A stretch of DNA of 64,000 bases from Colletotrichum lupini (lineage: Eukaryota > Ascomycota > Sordariomycetes > Glomerellales > Glomerellaceae): the NCBI RefSeq assembly GCF_023278565.1, contig NC_064676.1, positions 1,116,001 to 1,180,000 of the forward strand. The letters are read 5' to 3'. Each line of letters starts with the position of its first letter. Position 1 is the stretch's first letter. Below, piece by piece: positions 22,997 to 33,449 of this stretch. A program made the position numbers and the translations under genes. A model generated the notes under the pieces. That model saw nothing but the letters and a program-made list of their open reading frames with translations. It was not told the DNA's origin and did no database searches.

Positions 22997-24010
22997 ATGC
23001 TAACGAGCTCCCCCAGGATGCCACCAAGGTTACCACAACAGGCCGCGCGCGCCCTGCGCAGGCTGGCGACGACTTCAACCCCAATCACACGATCCTTCAC
23101 CACCACGACCTCCTTCTTCGCCGCCCCGGCGGCCGCAAGCCTCCGTCTCCCCGCCGACTACGTTCCCGCAACGAAGCCTCCCTCCGCCCGCCCCCCCGAA
23201 ACCCGCAAGTCCCAGCTCATCAGGACCTACACCTCTCTCCTCCGCACGACGCCCCTGATCCTCTTCTTCCAGCACAGCAACCTGACGGCAGACGAATGGT
23301 CCGCCGTCCGCCGCGAGGTCAACAGCGCCCTCATCGCTGCCACGCCCGCGGGCACCAACAGCCCCCTCGATGGCCGTGAGGTCCACCTCCAGGTCCTGCG
23401 CACGCGCATGTTCAACGTCGCGCTCAAGCTGGCCGAGTTCTACGACCCCGAGGTCGCCAAGGCCAAGGCCGGCACGCGGACGGGACCCCGCGGGCCCTTG
23501 GTACACGATCTGAGTATGGCGGCCTACGAGGCGATGAAGGATTTCGAGGTCCCCGAGGACTCGGCATACGCGCAGATCTCGCCGCTGCTGTGCGGTCCCA
23601 CGGCGGCGCTGGTCTTCCCCGCCGTCTCGCCCGCGCACCTCGCGGCCGCGCTCAAGATTCTGGCGCCGAGCCCGGGCAAGTTTGCGGCGCCGCCGAGGAA
23701 GAAGAACCCGGGGTACTACGAGCCCCTGTGCCAGAGCGCACTGCAGAAGCTGCTGCTTGTCGGTGGACGAGTCGAGGGCGATGTGTTTGATGTTGATGGC
23801 GTCAAGTGGGTTGGTGGTATTGAGGGCGGTCTCGATGGCCTGCGGGCGCAGCTCGTGCATATGCTCCAGAGCGCTGGGTTGGGTCTTACTACTGCACTTG
23901 AGGGCGGAAGCAAGAGCCTTTGGCTGGCGTTGGAGGGCCGGAGGACGCAGTTGGAGGATGAGGGGAAGCCTAAGGAGAGTGCGAGCGCGGAGGAGACAAA
24001 GTCCGAGTAG
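22997..24010 (+). CDS. Mitochondrial large-subunit ribosomal protein uL10m
   Basis: Single exon, 337 aa from the ATG at 22997; a second ATG at 23018 ([20 protein letters not shown]) may be the true start. The N-terminus is Arg/Ser/Thr-rich without acids, a clear mitochondrial targeting sequence. The body matches the fungal MRPL11/uL10m family: [40 protein letters not shown], the segment [15 protein letters not shown], and the C-terminal module ending in [20 protein letters not shown]. It forms the stalk base of the mitoribosome. The C-terminal tail is acidic. A 329-codon antisense frame across it is a composition artefact of the GC-rich third positions. Confidence 0.85.
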   Translation: MLTSSPRMPPRLPQQAARALRRLATTSTPITRSFTTTTSFFAAPAAASLRLPADYVPATKPPSARPPETRKSQLIRTYTSLLRTTPLILFFQHSNLTADEWSAVRREVNSALIAATPAGTNSPLDGREVHLQVLRTRMFNVALKLAEFYDPEVAKAKAGTRTGPRGPLVHDLSMAAYEAMKDFEVPEDSAYAQISPLLCGPTAALVFPAVSPAHLAAALKILAPSPGKFAAPPRKKNPGYYEPLCQSALQKLLLVGGRVEGDVFDVDGVKWVGGIEGGLDGLRAQLVHMLQSAGLGLTTALEGGSKSLWLALEGRRTQLEDEGKPKESASAEETKSE

Positions 24011-24919
24011 AGGGTTGCTTGGGAGGATGGTGTATGATAGTGCTGTAAAAGTCTGTATTATCACGGGATACGGATCTCTACTATAGAGCTAAACTATTTG
24101 TTCATGGCATTGAAGTTGGGTATGACTGTAGTCAGCAGAGTTGCATGTGAATTACTGCCAAGTCATGATTCCCTTGACGAAAGTGAAGTGCTCTTCGTGG
24201 TTTCTCTGAGCACCGATAAGCGTCGCGCCGTTTCTTTAACGGAGACCGAGAAGCCTGAATGGACCGCCGTGCAGGACCGTTCAAAACGGGCGGAGGCGAT
24301 GTTAGCAACATTTAGCAAGCCTCCTCGAGATAATTTGAGGCACCACAACGTTGTTGAGCTCTGTGACTGACCATTAGACATTCTAGTGGCACATCTTGTA
24401 TTGAATAATATTCGAGACTAACAGACTTATAGTTCGTCTCAGCCGCCTCAGTCTAGAGTAAGTTTGACAAGAGCCCTGAAGACGAAAGAGTGAGGTGGAC
24501 GGTTCGTTCTGACCGGGCCGGCAAAAGGCGGGGCGAGAGCCACTAACAGCGACCGCTGCAGGTGACCTGCATGAACGCGCCGCCGAACCGGAAAAAGACC
24601 CCTAATTAAGCCTGGAGCGCGAGTTCCAGGTGTGCTCCAGCTACCTCCACGCAGTACCTGACGCCATGGCATTGCGCGTTTCTGAGCTCCCAAAAGTCCC
24701 TAAGCTGACGTACCTCGAACATCGGACTTCAACAGCTTCACCACGTCTGACGAACAACACCACGACAACATCAGCGTACGAATCTGTCTCAAGAACCCCG
24801 CAATCGTCTGGTACAACATCGAAGCCTTTCCTCCGAACCTCTGCCTAGCCCTGGGAAACCCCGCGATCCCTTCCAGCTTTCCCATTCATACCACAACAAC
24901 AGAACCAAAAACATACATC
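24011..24919. other. Spacer upstream of the DUF4870-like gene
   Basis: About 0.9 kb without a supported gene; the 24098-24370 frame has no domain. Confidence 0.45.
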
Positions 24920-25653
24920 ATGGACTTTGCTCCCTACCAATCCTCCCCGCCGGAGCGCGAACGAGCCCTCTCCCCGCCTCTCGCGTCGCCGCGCGCCTCG
25001 GCCGATATTCGAAGACCCTTTTCGCCGTACGGCCAGCCGTCACCCCCGCCCCTGCAACACCCGCAACCGCAGCGCGGATGGCAGCCGAACCTGCCAGGGT
25101 CCTATCCCACGGCGGACGCGCACCGGGAGGGCGTGAGCGAGTTCGATACGAGCCTGGGGATCAGGCTGGATTACGAGGCTGCGTTGGCGTATCTGGCGTT
25201 TCCGCCGCTGGGTGCGATATTGCTGTTGATTGGGGAGCGGAATAGTGATTATGTGAGGTACGTGGGGTGTTGTTCTGGGGGTGTCGAGGTTCTGACAATA
25301 ATGCGACGGCCTCTCTACGAGCGAGGCATATTGCTCGTTATATCGGGTCGCTGACATCAAGCAGGTTTCACGCATGGCAGTCGGCACTGCTGTTCACGGC
25401 CGTCATGATCTTCCACCTGGTGTTCCTCTCATGGTCCAAGTTCCTGAGCTGGTTCTTCTTCATCGGCGACCTGTTTGTCATGGTGTGGCTGGCGCTGAAG
25501 GCGTACCAAGATGCGGATACGCTAGATAGGTATGTTTGTTGGTGGAGCGGAGAATGAGCCCGTTGCTAAGGGGACATTGTGCTGACCATGTGTACTAGAT
25601 TCGAGGTTCCCGTACTTGGCGCCCTGGCCAGCCGGATTCTTGACGACGAATGA
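24920..25653 (+). CDS. DUF4870-like small membrane protein, 185 aa
   Basis: Three exons: 24920-25257, 25365-25529, 25599-25653, with introns 25258-25364 and 25530-25598. An N-terminal Pro/Ser-rich cytosolic segment (about 75 residues) precedes three hydrophobic helices: LAYLAFPPLGAILLLIGE, SALLFTAVMIFHLVFLSW and LSWFFFIGDLFVMVWLALKA, then a short tail FEVPVLGALASRILDDE. The phrase RNSDYVRFHAWQS between helices 1 and 2 is characteristic of the DUF4870/Tic20-like fold (Y-V-R-F-H-A-x-Q-S). The location is probably an internal membrane; biochemical role unknown. Both introns split arginine codons and restore the motif, which supports the model. Confidence 0.8.
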
Positions 25654-26311
25654 AATTTGACGACTCGACGAGAAGCCTGAGGGAAAGGAATTACTGTGTT
25701 GTAAGATGGCGAGGGAAGTGCCTTGATGACTTATTGTTGTACATATCATATACCCTTTTAATCAGTCGGAGAGAGAGAGACGCATCTCGACCTAGGCCAG
25801 CTGGTCTTTTTGTCTCATAGATGTACCATGTTGTCTGTTTGAATGACAAGAGAAATGAGTTCAATGTGCCATGATATCAGATGACAGCATGGCTTGGTGA
25901 AGTGGTTCTGGTAATATCTCGTCGATGAAGTGAGATGTACTTAGTAATATCGTACCGTGTACAGGTATGTTTCTGCACAGTCAAAAGCACTGTAGCCGGA
26001 TGCGGTCGGACTTTCCTCCTAGCGCTTTCCGGCCTGGCCATTTGACGCACAGGGCAACACCAGGCTGATTACGCGACTGTTGCTTGCCTTGAGGTCCAGC
26101 TCGAGCCTCACTGCCCAGTACCTCACCCACGCAGCTCCGAAGCTGTCCCTTTCTGCTCCATCACAAACCCACGACGACACACCGGTATCGACCCGACCCG
26201 GCCCCATCACCAATCCCTCTCACGCTTTGACGATAGAAACGGCGAATTGTATCTTTGACGAACATCTACCTTTAATATCCCCCTCCCGTCCCCCACACAC
26301 ACCCCGCCACC
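25654..26311. other. Spacer upstream of Rpt5
   Basis: A short GA run lies near 25770. The final 100 bp before 26312 is CT/CA-rich leader. No gene seen. Confidence 0.45.
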
Positions 26312-27877
26312 ATGTCGACCCTTGAAGAGCTCGACGACCTCGATCGTCAGGACAAGAACGACAAGAGAGACGAGGGCGACAAGGACAAGAAGGAGAAGAA
26401 GCCCACTAACGATGGTGATGCCGATATGGAGGATGCTGAGAAGGAGGAAGACATCCTTGACGACGAGATCCTGAACCTCAGCACGCAGGACATTCAGACA
26501 CGCAAACGGCTGCTCGAGAACGACTCCAGAATCATGCGCAGCGAACTGCAACGGTTGACGCACGAGAAGGCGACTATGGGGGAGAAGATCAAGGAGAACC
26601 TCGACAAGATTGCTAACAACCGGTATGCTACTTACTTCCCTCCCTCACCCCCGACCAACGATGACGGAATGGACGACTGACATAATCCATCTTACAGGCA
26701 ATTACCCTACCTTGTCGGCAATGTCGTTGAACTCCTAGATCTCGACCCTACTGCCGAGTCATTGGAGGAGGGTGCCAACATCGATCTGGATGCCACCCGC
26801 GTGGGCAAGTCCGCAGTCATCAAGACCTCCACAAGACAAACCATCTTCCTCCCGTTGATCGGTTTGGTCGACCCCACCACCCTGAAGCCTGGCGACCTGA
26901 TTGGCGTCAATAAGGACTCCTACCTCATTCTTGACACGCTTCCGGCCGAGTATGACAGCAGAGTCAAGGCCATGGAGGTCGATGAGAAGCCGACAGAGAA
27001 GTACACGGACGTTGGTGGTCTCGACAAGCAGATTGAAGAGCTGGTCGAGGCCATTGTCTGGCCCATGAAGGAGGCGGAGCGGTTCAAGAAGATTGGCATC
27101 AAGGCGCCAAAGGGTACGACCGAATACCAGAGGCTCATTAGGCGATATACTGACCATACTTATAGGTGCCCTGATGTACGGCCCCCCCGGTACCGGAAAG
27201 ACGCTGCTGGCCCGAGCCTGCGCAGCACAAACCGACGCTACATTCCTCAAGCTTGCCGGTCCTCAGTTGGTCCAGATGTTCATTGGAGATGGTGCTAAGC
27301 TTGTGCGCGACTGCTTCGCCCTGGCAAAGGAGAAGGCCCCGGCGATTATCTTCATTGACGAGTTGGATGCCGTCGGTACGAAGCGTTTCGACAGCGAGAA
27401 GAGCGGTGACAGAGAAGTGCAGCGAACTATGCTGGAACTTCTGAACCAGCTTGACGGTTTCGCATCAGACGACCGCATCAAGGTGCTGGCCGCTACCAAC
27501 CGTGTGGACGTCTTGGATCCTGCGCTGCTTCGATCAGGTCGTCTCGATCGAAAGATCGAGTTCCCCCTGCCGAACGAGGAAGCGCGTGCGCAGATTCTTA
27601 AGATTCACTCTCGCAAGATGAGGGTCGACCCCGCCGTCAACTGGGGCGAGCTGGCCCGCAGCACGGATGAGTTTGGTGGTGCCATGCTCAAGGCCGTCTG
27701 TGTAGAGGCCGGTATGATTGCGCTGCGTATGGGCAAGAACAAGATTAGCCACGAGCATTACGTGGATGCCATTGCCGAGGTGCAAGCCAAGAAGAAGGAC
27801 GTGAGTGTTGAGACCTGCTGCCCGTGGGTTGCTGTATGCATACTGACTCTTTTCAGACGGTCAACTTCTACGCTTAA
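26312..27877 (+). CDS. RPT5: 26S proteasome regulatory ATPase subunit Rpt5 (6A)
   Basis: AAA+ ATPase of the 19S base that unfolds ubiquitylated proteins. Four exons: 26312-26622, 26698-27113, 27166-27800, 27857-27877 (460 aa; normal). An acidic/Lys N-terminus and coiled coil ([19 protein letters not shown]) precede an OB domain ([12 protein letters not shown] to [21 protein letters not shown]). The inter-domain [19 protein letters not shown] follows. Walker A is GPPGTGKT at about 248-255, Walker [12 protein letters not shown], sensor-1 AATNR, and the Arg-finger region is [16 protein letters not shown]. The last intron leaves only seven codons, TVNFYA plus stop. FYA is the HbYX motif that docks into the 20S alpha ring and opens the gate, which identifies Rpt5 and not another Rpt. 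Confidence 0.97.
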
Positions 27878-28782
27878 TCCATTCACGTGTTGGGTGATGC
27901 CGCCGCTGGGTATCTGGGGTTATTGCTTCTGGCGGGAACGGGAATGCATAGAGGAGTCGAATGCGATAGACAACAACTTTGTACGATTACCACGGACACT
28001 CAAGCGGCCCTATAGGAATGGAAAGCAGGGTGATTGTGATCCCAGCAAGCAGTCCCATTACGCGTTCCGTTGATACTTGCCATGTCGGATGTGCCGTTTG
28101 TGAATTCGATGTTTGAACATGGGAAAGTGAGGCCTCTTGCCAAGTGGCGAATTGAGTGAGGGGAACACGGGGGAGAAGCTATCCACAGTTGGAGACGGTC
28201 AAGTATCCTGAAAGTTTGACACCCTGACTGAAGCCTACGATAGTTATCAACGATCGGCACCCGAGAGGCGAGAAGCAAATACGCGTTCAGCTTCACGGTC
28301 TCCCAAAGGGATCGGCAAGCTGTCAGGAACACCTCGCAAGATATCGAAAGTCAGGCTACTGCAGGTCGTAGGACCTTGTCGAGCTGAGGCCGATCTCTTT
28401 TGCGAGGCCAGCACAGGCACAGGGTTGTGGGTGAGCAGGCATTCGAGAGATGGTTGCAGGTATGCATGCATGCTCTTCACAAGTTGCGATCCTCCCCCGA
28501 GCAAGGGCTATGATCTGGCTGCTTACGTAGGTGCCATCCGTGTTGTCGTTTCTGGGATCCATGTTCTTTGGAGTACTTTGGGACGAACGGCCAATGATGA
28601 GGGTCAATGGCATTGATGAGGAGGAATTGGGAATCTGGGGGAGGGTGTTGCAGGTACGGCCATCGTAGCCGAGTATCTTGAGCATCGCGTATAGGAGAGC
28701 AAATGGGCTGCTATATCGTGTGGCGTTGTATACCTACCTCAGCATCGTAGTACGTTCCCTAAGCCTCTTCCGCGAGCCGTCT
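27878..28782. other. Spacer downstream of Rpt5
   Basis: About 0.9 kb with no supported gene. Confidence 0.4.
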
Positions 28783-29388
28783 TTAGAGTATCATTGGCGG
28801 TGCGAAGTCTAGGGCTTTCATTACATTACTCTCTACGTAGACACTAGGTGCACAATGCAGATAAACAGGAGATTTGAGCTGTTCCTTGGAGGGCTGCCAG
28901 ACCTTGGTTTTCCTCTCCGAAGAGGGCTGATCCCTGCCTGGTTCGGGGTCGCTTCGAGGTTCTGGGGGGTGGTTCACTGGTGGACAGGGGAGCTCAAGAT
29001 GGAAGTCAAGTCCTAGCGTCCTCCCCTTTTTGTGGCTTTTGTTTTTTGCTTCTTCTTTTGCTTTCTGCTCAGCATTGGTGACGACGGTAGGTGAATTTGC
29101 TGTGAAAGTGGTATGAGGGCGTTGATGGTGAGGGTATGGGGTGACATCGTGGGAGCCGAGTTTTGGCGATGCCCACTTGTCACCCAGTTTGGTGACGATG
29201 TATTTGTCTGTCCAAGTTGACAAACCGGCAAGCTGCTTCGACTGTGTCTGTGTGGAATTCGGCAGCGTCAATGTAGGTCCAGAGTTCCAGCCTGCAGCTT
29301 TCTCGGAACTTTTTTTTGTTATTCTCCTGACGAGTATTGCCTTGCTCCCCTCACTCACTGATTCAGCGCTGCGTTTTCTGGGTGTCAT
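28783..29388 (-). CDS. Doubtful hypothetical protein, 201 aa
   Basis: Open single-exon frame from an ATG at 29388. The N-terminus is basic (MTPRKRSAESVSEGSK, LVRRITKKSSEKA), followed by TWTDKYIVTKLGDKWASPKL and Pro/Lys-rich segments. No family recognised. The composition (many Pro, Lys, Ser, His) could be a disordered nuclear protein, or a chance frame. No TATA element or intron supports it. Kept because it is the only long open frame in this stretch with a plausible start. Confidence 0.35.
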   Translation of the reverse strand: MTPRKRSAESVSEGSKAILVRRITKKSSEKAAGWNSGPTLTLPNSTQTQSKQLAGLSTWTDKYIVTKLGDKWASPKLGSHDVTPYPHHQRPHTTFTANSPTVVTNAEQKAKEEAKNKSHKKGRTLGLDFHLELPCPPVNHPPEPRSDPEPGRDQPSSERKTKVWQPSKEQLKSPVYLHCAPSVYVESNVMKALDFAPPMIL

Positions 29389-32300
29389 GGTCTCATGTTA
29401 ATGACACCGTACCGTTGCGGCGGGCGTGGAGATGGGAAAGAGGTGTCACGGTGTGCTGTGCCCAGGTGTGCAGTTTGTTACCGAGAGTTCGGACCATGGC
29501 CGGGGGGATGGATTTGGGAGGGGGCGAGACCGATGACGCCACCGCGGCTGAAGGGGCGGAAAGCTGGCGGAGAGGGAAGTTTGGGCCAGATGGGAGTAAG
29601 AAGCTTATTCTCCCCCAAGTCCCTTCCCCTTGCGCCGTTTCTTACTGTTCACGCTATTGTCTTCCAAGGTGCTCGATGCATTGCGTGATGGGCCAAAGTT
29701 GGCGGTAAGCCTTACAAGGTGAGACATGAACTTTTCGGCCCCCGATCTGGGGGAAGAAGCCGCCGGCGGGAGTTAGGTTTAGAGGGAAAGTATCGCGGCC
29801 GGCCCCATCTGCCGCCCGGGGCTCCACGTCCGACTTCACTACGTACCTTGTACCTTTGTACCGGTCCAGACATTTTGATGAGTGTGAACGAAAAAGTCTG
29901 GCGGCTAAATTTCTAAATCTCTTGTTGATCGTCATAAATCATGCATTTCTTCCCTGTTGCGACCGAGTAGTCGCTGCCGTTCATCTCGTCTTTTCATCAC
30001 AGCTGGTGTTCTTATTCCCAGTTGTCCCCATTTCGTTGGATTACAGAGAGGCACCCGACACTTCGTCTATTGTTAGAACGCTTGACACGTTTTTTGACAG
30101 TTCTCTAAAGGGGTCAGAATTTACCAATTGTCCAGCTGCTCAGGGGAAAAGACGTGGATGCAAGATGCAGCGTGTTCCCAAAAAACGAAGCAGCTAGTCG
30201 TGGCGTCGATGCTGATCTTTCTCAGCCACGCTTGTCCTACCGTTTGACACGAGGGGATCGTCGGCCGTTGGAAAGAAAATAAAGAGCAACACACAGACAA
30301 TTGAGGCAAAAAGCCGTCTTTTACTGCCCAGCTTCCCAACGGTCAAGGCCGAAGCGGCATAGGGACTAGAGTTGCTAGTCACCAATGGGCACCCAGCATA
30401 CGCCGAAATGACGCTCTTTTCCCCCTTCCAGAAAACCAATCATGGATGGTAGACTTCTTTCCGGGGGTGTGTATTGTTGTGTGTGGTGTGAATACCGGCA
30501 GTTAAGATGCAGGGGAGCGGCACATATAGGTTTTCGTCCTTCCCTCCCCGCTTTCCTCCAAGTGATGGCCTGCCCCGGCAGCCCGTAGGCGCGGACCAAC
30601 GACGTCTCAAGACGTTGATGGTTTCTCGGCTTGGCTGTTTGTTAGTGCTTCTTTTGTTGGAGGAAACCCACGCCGTTGCCTTTCCTTGGATATGCTATGA
30701 TTTGGCTCAATTCCCTTTTGATTTGCCTGCCGGTGCCGTGCCGAGAGCTTCCATGCGGCTGTATTCGAATGAGGTCAGAACCCGGTTGAAATGGAGCGCA
30801 TGGAGTACCAATACTACCTTACCCGAGCCTCCTCTCTCTTGTGTCGTCTCGCCACCGCGACCTAGGGAAACAGCCGCCGCGGTGACGATCTCCATTGTAC
30901 TGAGGCATGGCAATGGGTACTGCAATGTAGTGTAGTGTAGTGCAAGGCGAGGCGAGGCAGCGGTTGGGTATTATCCCATCTATACCATTATCCTCGTCTG
31001 CGATCGACGCAACCCCAGGACGGATTTCTCCTTGCTCTCCACCATCACCGCCTTTCATCCCTACGTCCCTGGCCATATTCTTTCTCGAAATCTTGTTCTG
31101 GCAGAAACCCCGAATGCATGTATGCACTTTCTTGGGAGACAGGGGAGCCTGGAGGCAGCCACGGCAACATCCCCCGGACCGTGGTTCGAAAAGAAATCAC
31201 CGACTTGGCCCGATCTGGTAACGTAGGAGAGGAGTACCTGACGTATTGCGCGCCCATCTAAAAGCTGCAGACAGACGAGCTCGACACGCAAGGAACAGGG
31301 AGTCTGTTTCTGGAGGAGAGTAGAGAAGTAACTAGTGTCCCTTACTGGCCGGGGCCGGCGGCCGTTTTCTGCCACGCGAGATTGGGGCTCATGCATTGGT
31401 GTTTGCTAGATCACAAGGTTCTGTTTCTGGATGAGGACTGCGACTTTGTGGCTTGTGAGCCCAGTGTCTTTCATGTTCGAGATGACAGATCACGCCCACA
31501 CGCCCCCTTTTTCATGTCTCTGCCATGTTCTGGAACGAGAGGTCATCGTTGAGGTTTAGGCTCGGAGCACGGTTCTACCACTGTCGCCAGGCTTCGTCTC
31601 CTTATTCCTCATGCCCTGGCGCCTCGCCCAAGAAGTCATGGGTCTTGGTAGCGATATCTCGTCGCGTCGTCATTCTCGTTTTGAGGCTTGAACGCCATGT
31701 CACGCTGGCATACGCAGAGGACCAAAATGTATCAGCCAAACGGATCAACTGATGTATTCGCCTCAACGCAGCATGGCAAGCAAGTATTCCCCGCATTCCT
31801 TTTCGTTTCCTATCTCTCTCTATTCGGACGTTTACACAGACTATTCTGGAAGGCGAAAAAAACAAGGAAACCCGTTCGAGCACCATTGTTCCCATGTGGA
31901 GTTCAGGTCGGATGGGCACACCCACCTTCTGGTACCTCTTGCAGCAGAACCCTGCGTCAGAGGAGACCGGGGTCGCGGACAATTCACGGGCGCATCTGCA
32001 GATGCAGACGACGCAGTGCCACAGTGGCAGTCTCCCATTGTCGTGGTCTTGGGATGGGATGGTCTGCCCGATGCTGATTTGTGCCTGCGTCGTCCGGTGA
32101 CTCCGATATCTGCCAAAATTACCCCCGTCATCCCTAGACTGAGGCTACACAAACGACTGCTTCCATCTACCTTTCACAAGACCATTACTGTAGACCACCG
32201 GCGTTGTCATCGAATTGCTGAACGCCAGTTGGGCGGTCATTTGGTAAGAATTATAAGCTTGCGGTCCAGTGGCTTGTCTTCTCGACCACTTACACGCCGC

Positions 32301-33090
32301 CTACAGACCATTCTCCAGTTCTCACTCTGCCGCGGGCAACGACGGCGGCCTATGATATGAAGAAGAGAGCTGTGCTCGCCAAGGCAACGGCTAAGCGGCC
32401 TCAGCCGATTCAAAAGTGTGTGCCTACTCTACACAAAGTACATGTGGGTGGCAACCCTCGAGAGTCCAACTGGAGATTTCAGGTACCGATCCGAGTATTC
32501 CTACTCACGCCTCCATCATCCTCAGTAATAGGGGGTTGTATACCCCGTTCACCCGTCTCGAACCACAGAATCACCTTGCCCCTACACCCGGCTACCTCCC
32601 CTGAGCTCCTATCTTCACATTGTCAAGTGAGGAGTCCCTGTCGAACATGAGATCGACACAAGCCGTCTTCGTCACTCCACAATCAAAGGGGGGCGCAAGG
32701 GGAGGGGAGGGGATATAGCTGCCTCCCGTTTAAGGCGGTAGGGGGCCATCACGATGTCACGCTGTCCAAGGATTGGGACAGAAGTCCGTCGTCGGGGCGG
32801 CGCGAGCGCTTCGTTTGCTTGGGGAATCTTGGTCAGAGAGACATCGTCATCGAGACCGGAGGCCTGTGACGAAGGACAAGACGAGTGTCTTGTTCATGGT
32901 CTTTGCGGTCGTCACGTCTTGTCTGGAATCTCTATATAAGAAAGCACGTCAGTCCCGGTTGATGACCATCTTCCTTCTCTCCACTCATCAGCTCCATCAC
33001 ACCAACAAGCCTCATCTCCAGCTTACAACAATCACTCTTCTATTCCCATCTACTACATACCCACTTACACCAAACCAACCCACCGCCATC
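29389..33090. other. 3.7-kb spacer upstream of the hydrophobin
   Basis: No supported gene. Overlapping ORFs of 90-200 codons occur on both strands without domains. A short direct repeat run (TGTAG units, then GCGAG units) lies near 30923-30957. The last 160 bp hold a TATA box and a C/A-rich leader for the hydrophobin. It may contain a long regulatory region or a non-coding transcript. Confidence 0.45.
32933..32939 (+). promoter_or_regulatory. TATA box of the hydrophobin gene
   Basis: TCTATATAAG lies 152 bp upstream of the hydrophobin ATG. The intervening leader is C/A/T-rich, as expected of a highly expressed fungal gene. Confidence 0.55.
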
Positions 33091-33449
33091 ATGAGATTCA
33101 CCATCGCCCTCACCGCCCTCTTCGCCGGCGTCGCTCTCTCCGCGCCCCTCGAGGAGCGCCAGGCCGTCTACGTCCCTTGCTCCGGCCTCTACGGCACCTC
33201 GCAGTGCTGCGCGACGGACGTCCTCGGCGTCGCTGACCTCGACTGCGGCAACCCGCCCGAGGCACCTACCTCGGCCGACGAGTTCAGCTCCATCTGCTCT
33301 GCCATCGGACAGCGTGCCCGCTGCTGCGTTCTGCCTCTTGTGAGTTCTCTTCCATATCTTGATCTATATGATATGAGCGTGTTTACTGACAGATGATACA
33401 GCTTGACCAGGGTATCCTCTGCAACACCCCCACCGGTGTCACCGACTAA
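33091..33449 (+). CDS. Class II hydrophobin, 98 aa
   Basis: Secreted amphipathic surface protein that self-assembles at air-water and hyphal surfaces. Two exons, 33091-33339 and 33402-33449, intron 33340-33401. A signal peptide (MRFTIALTALFAGVALSAP) is followed by a short propeptide EERQ. The eight cysteines follow the pattern C-x8-CC-x11-C-x16-C-x8-CC-x10-C (CSGLYGTSQCC first, then LDCGNPPEAP, SSICSAIGQRARCC, ILCNTP), which is the class II spacing except that the first gap is slightly short. The intron between the CC pair and the last Cys is a common position in this family. The regulation signal is the TATA box 152 bp upstream. Likely roles are surface wetting, sporulation or host contact; none can be fixed here. 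Confidence 0.96.

Noticed and set aside
23075..24064. 329-codon frame antisense to the uL10m gene
   Set aside because: It is the reverse-strand shadow of a GC-rich real gene; the composition is Arg/Gly/Glu-heavy with no domain.
31752..32360. 202-codon frame in the hydrophobin upstream spacer
   Set aside because: Overlaps several other frames of similar length on both strands; composition looks random.
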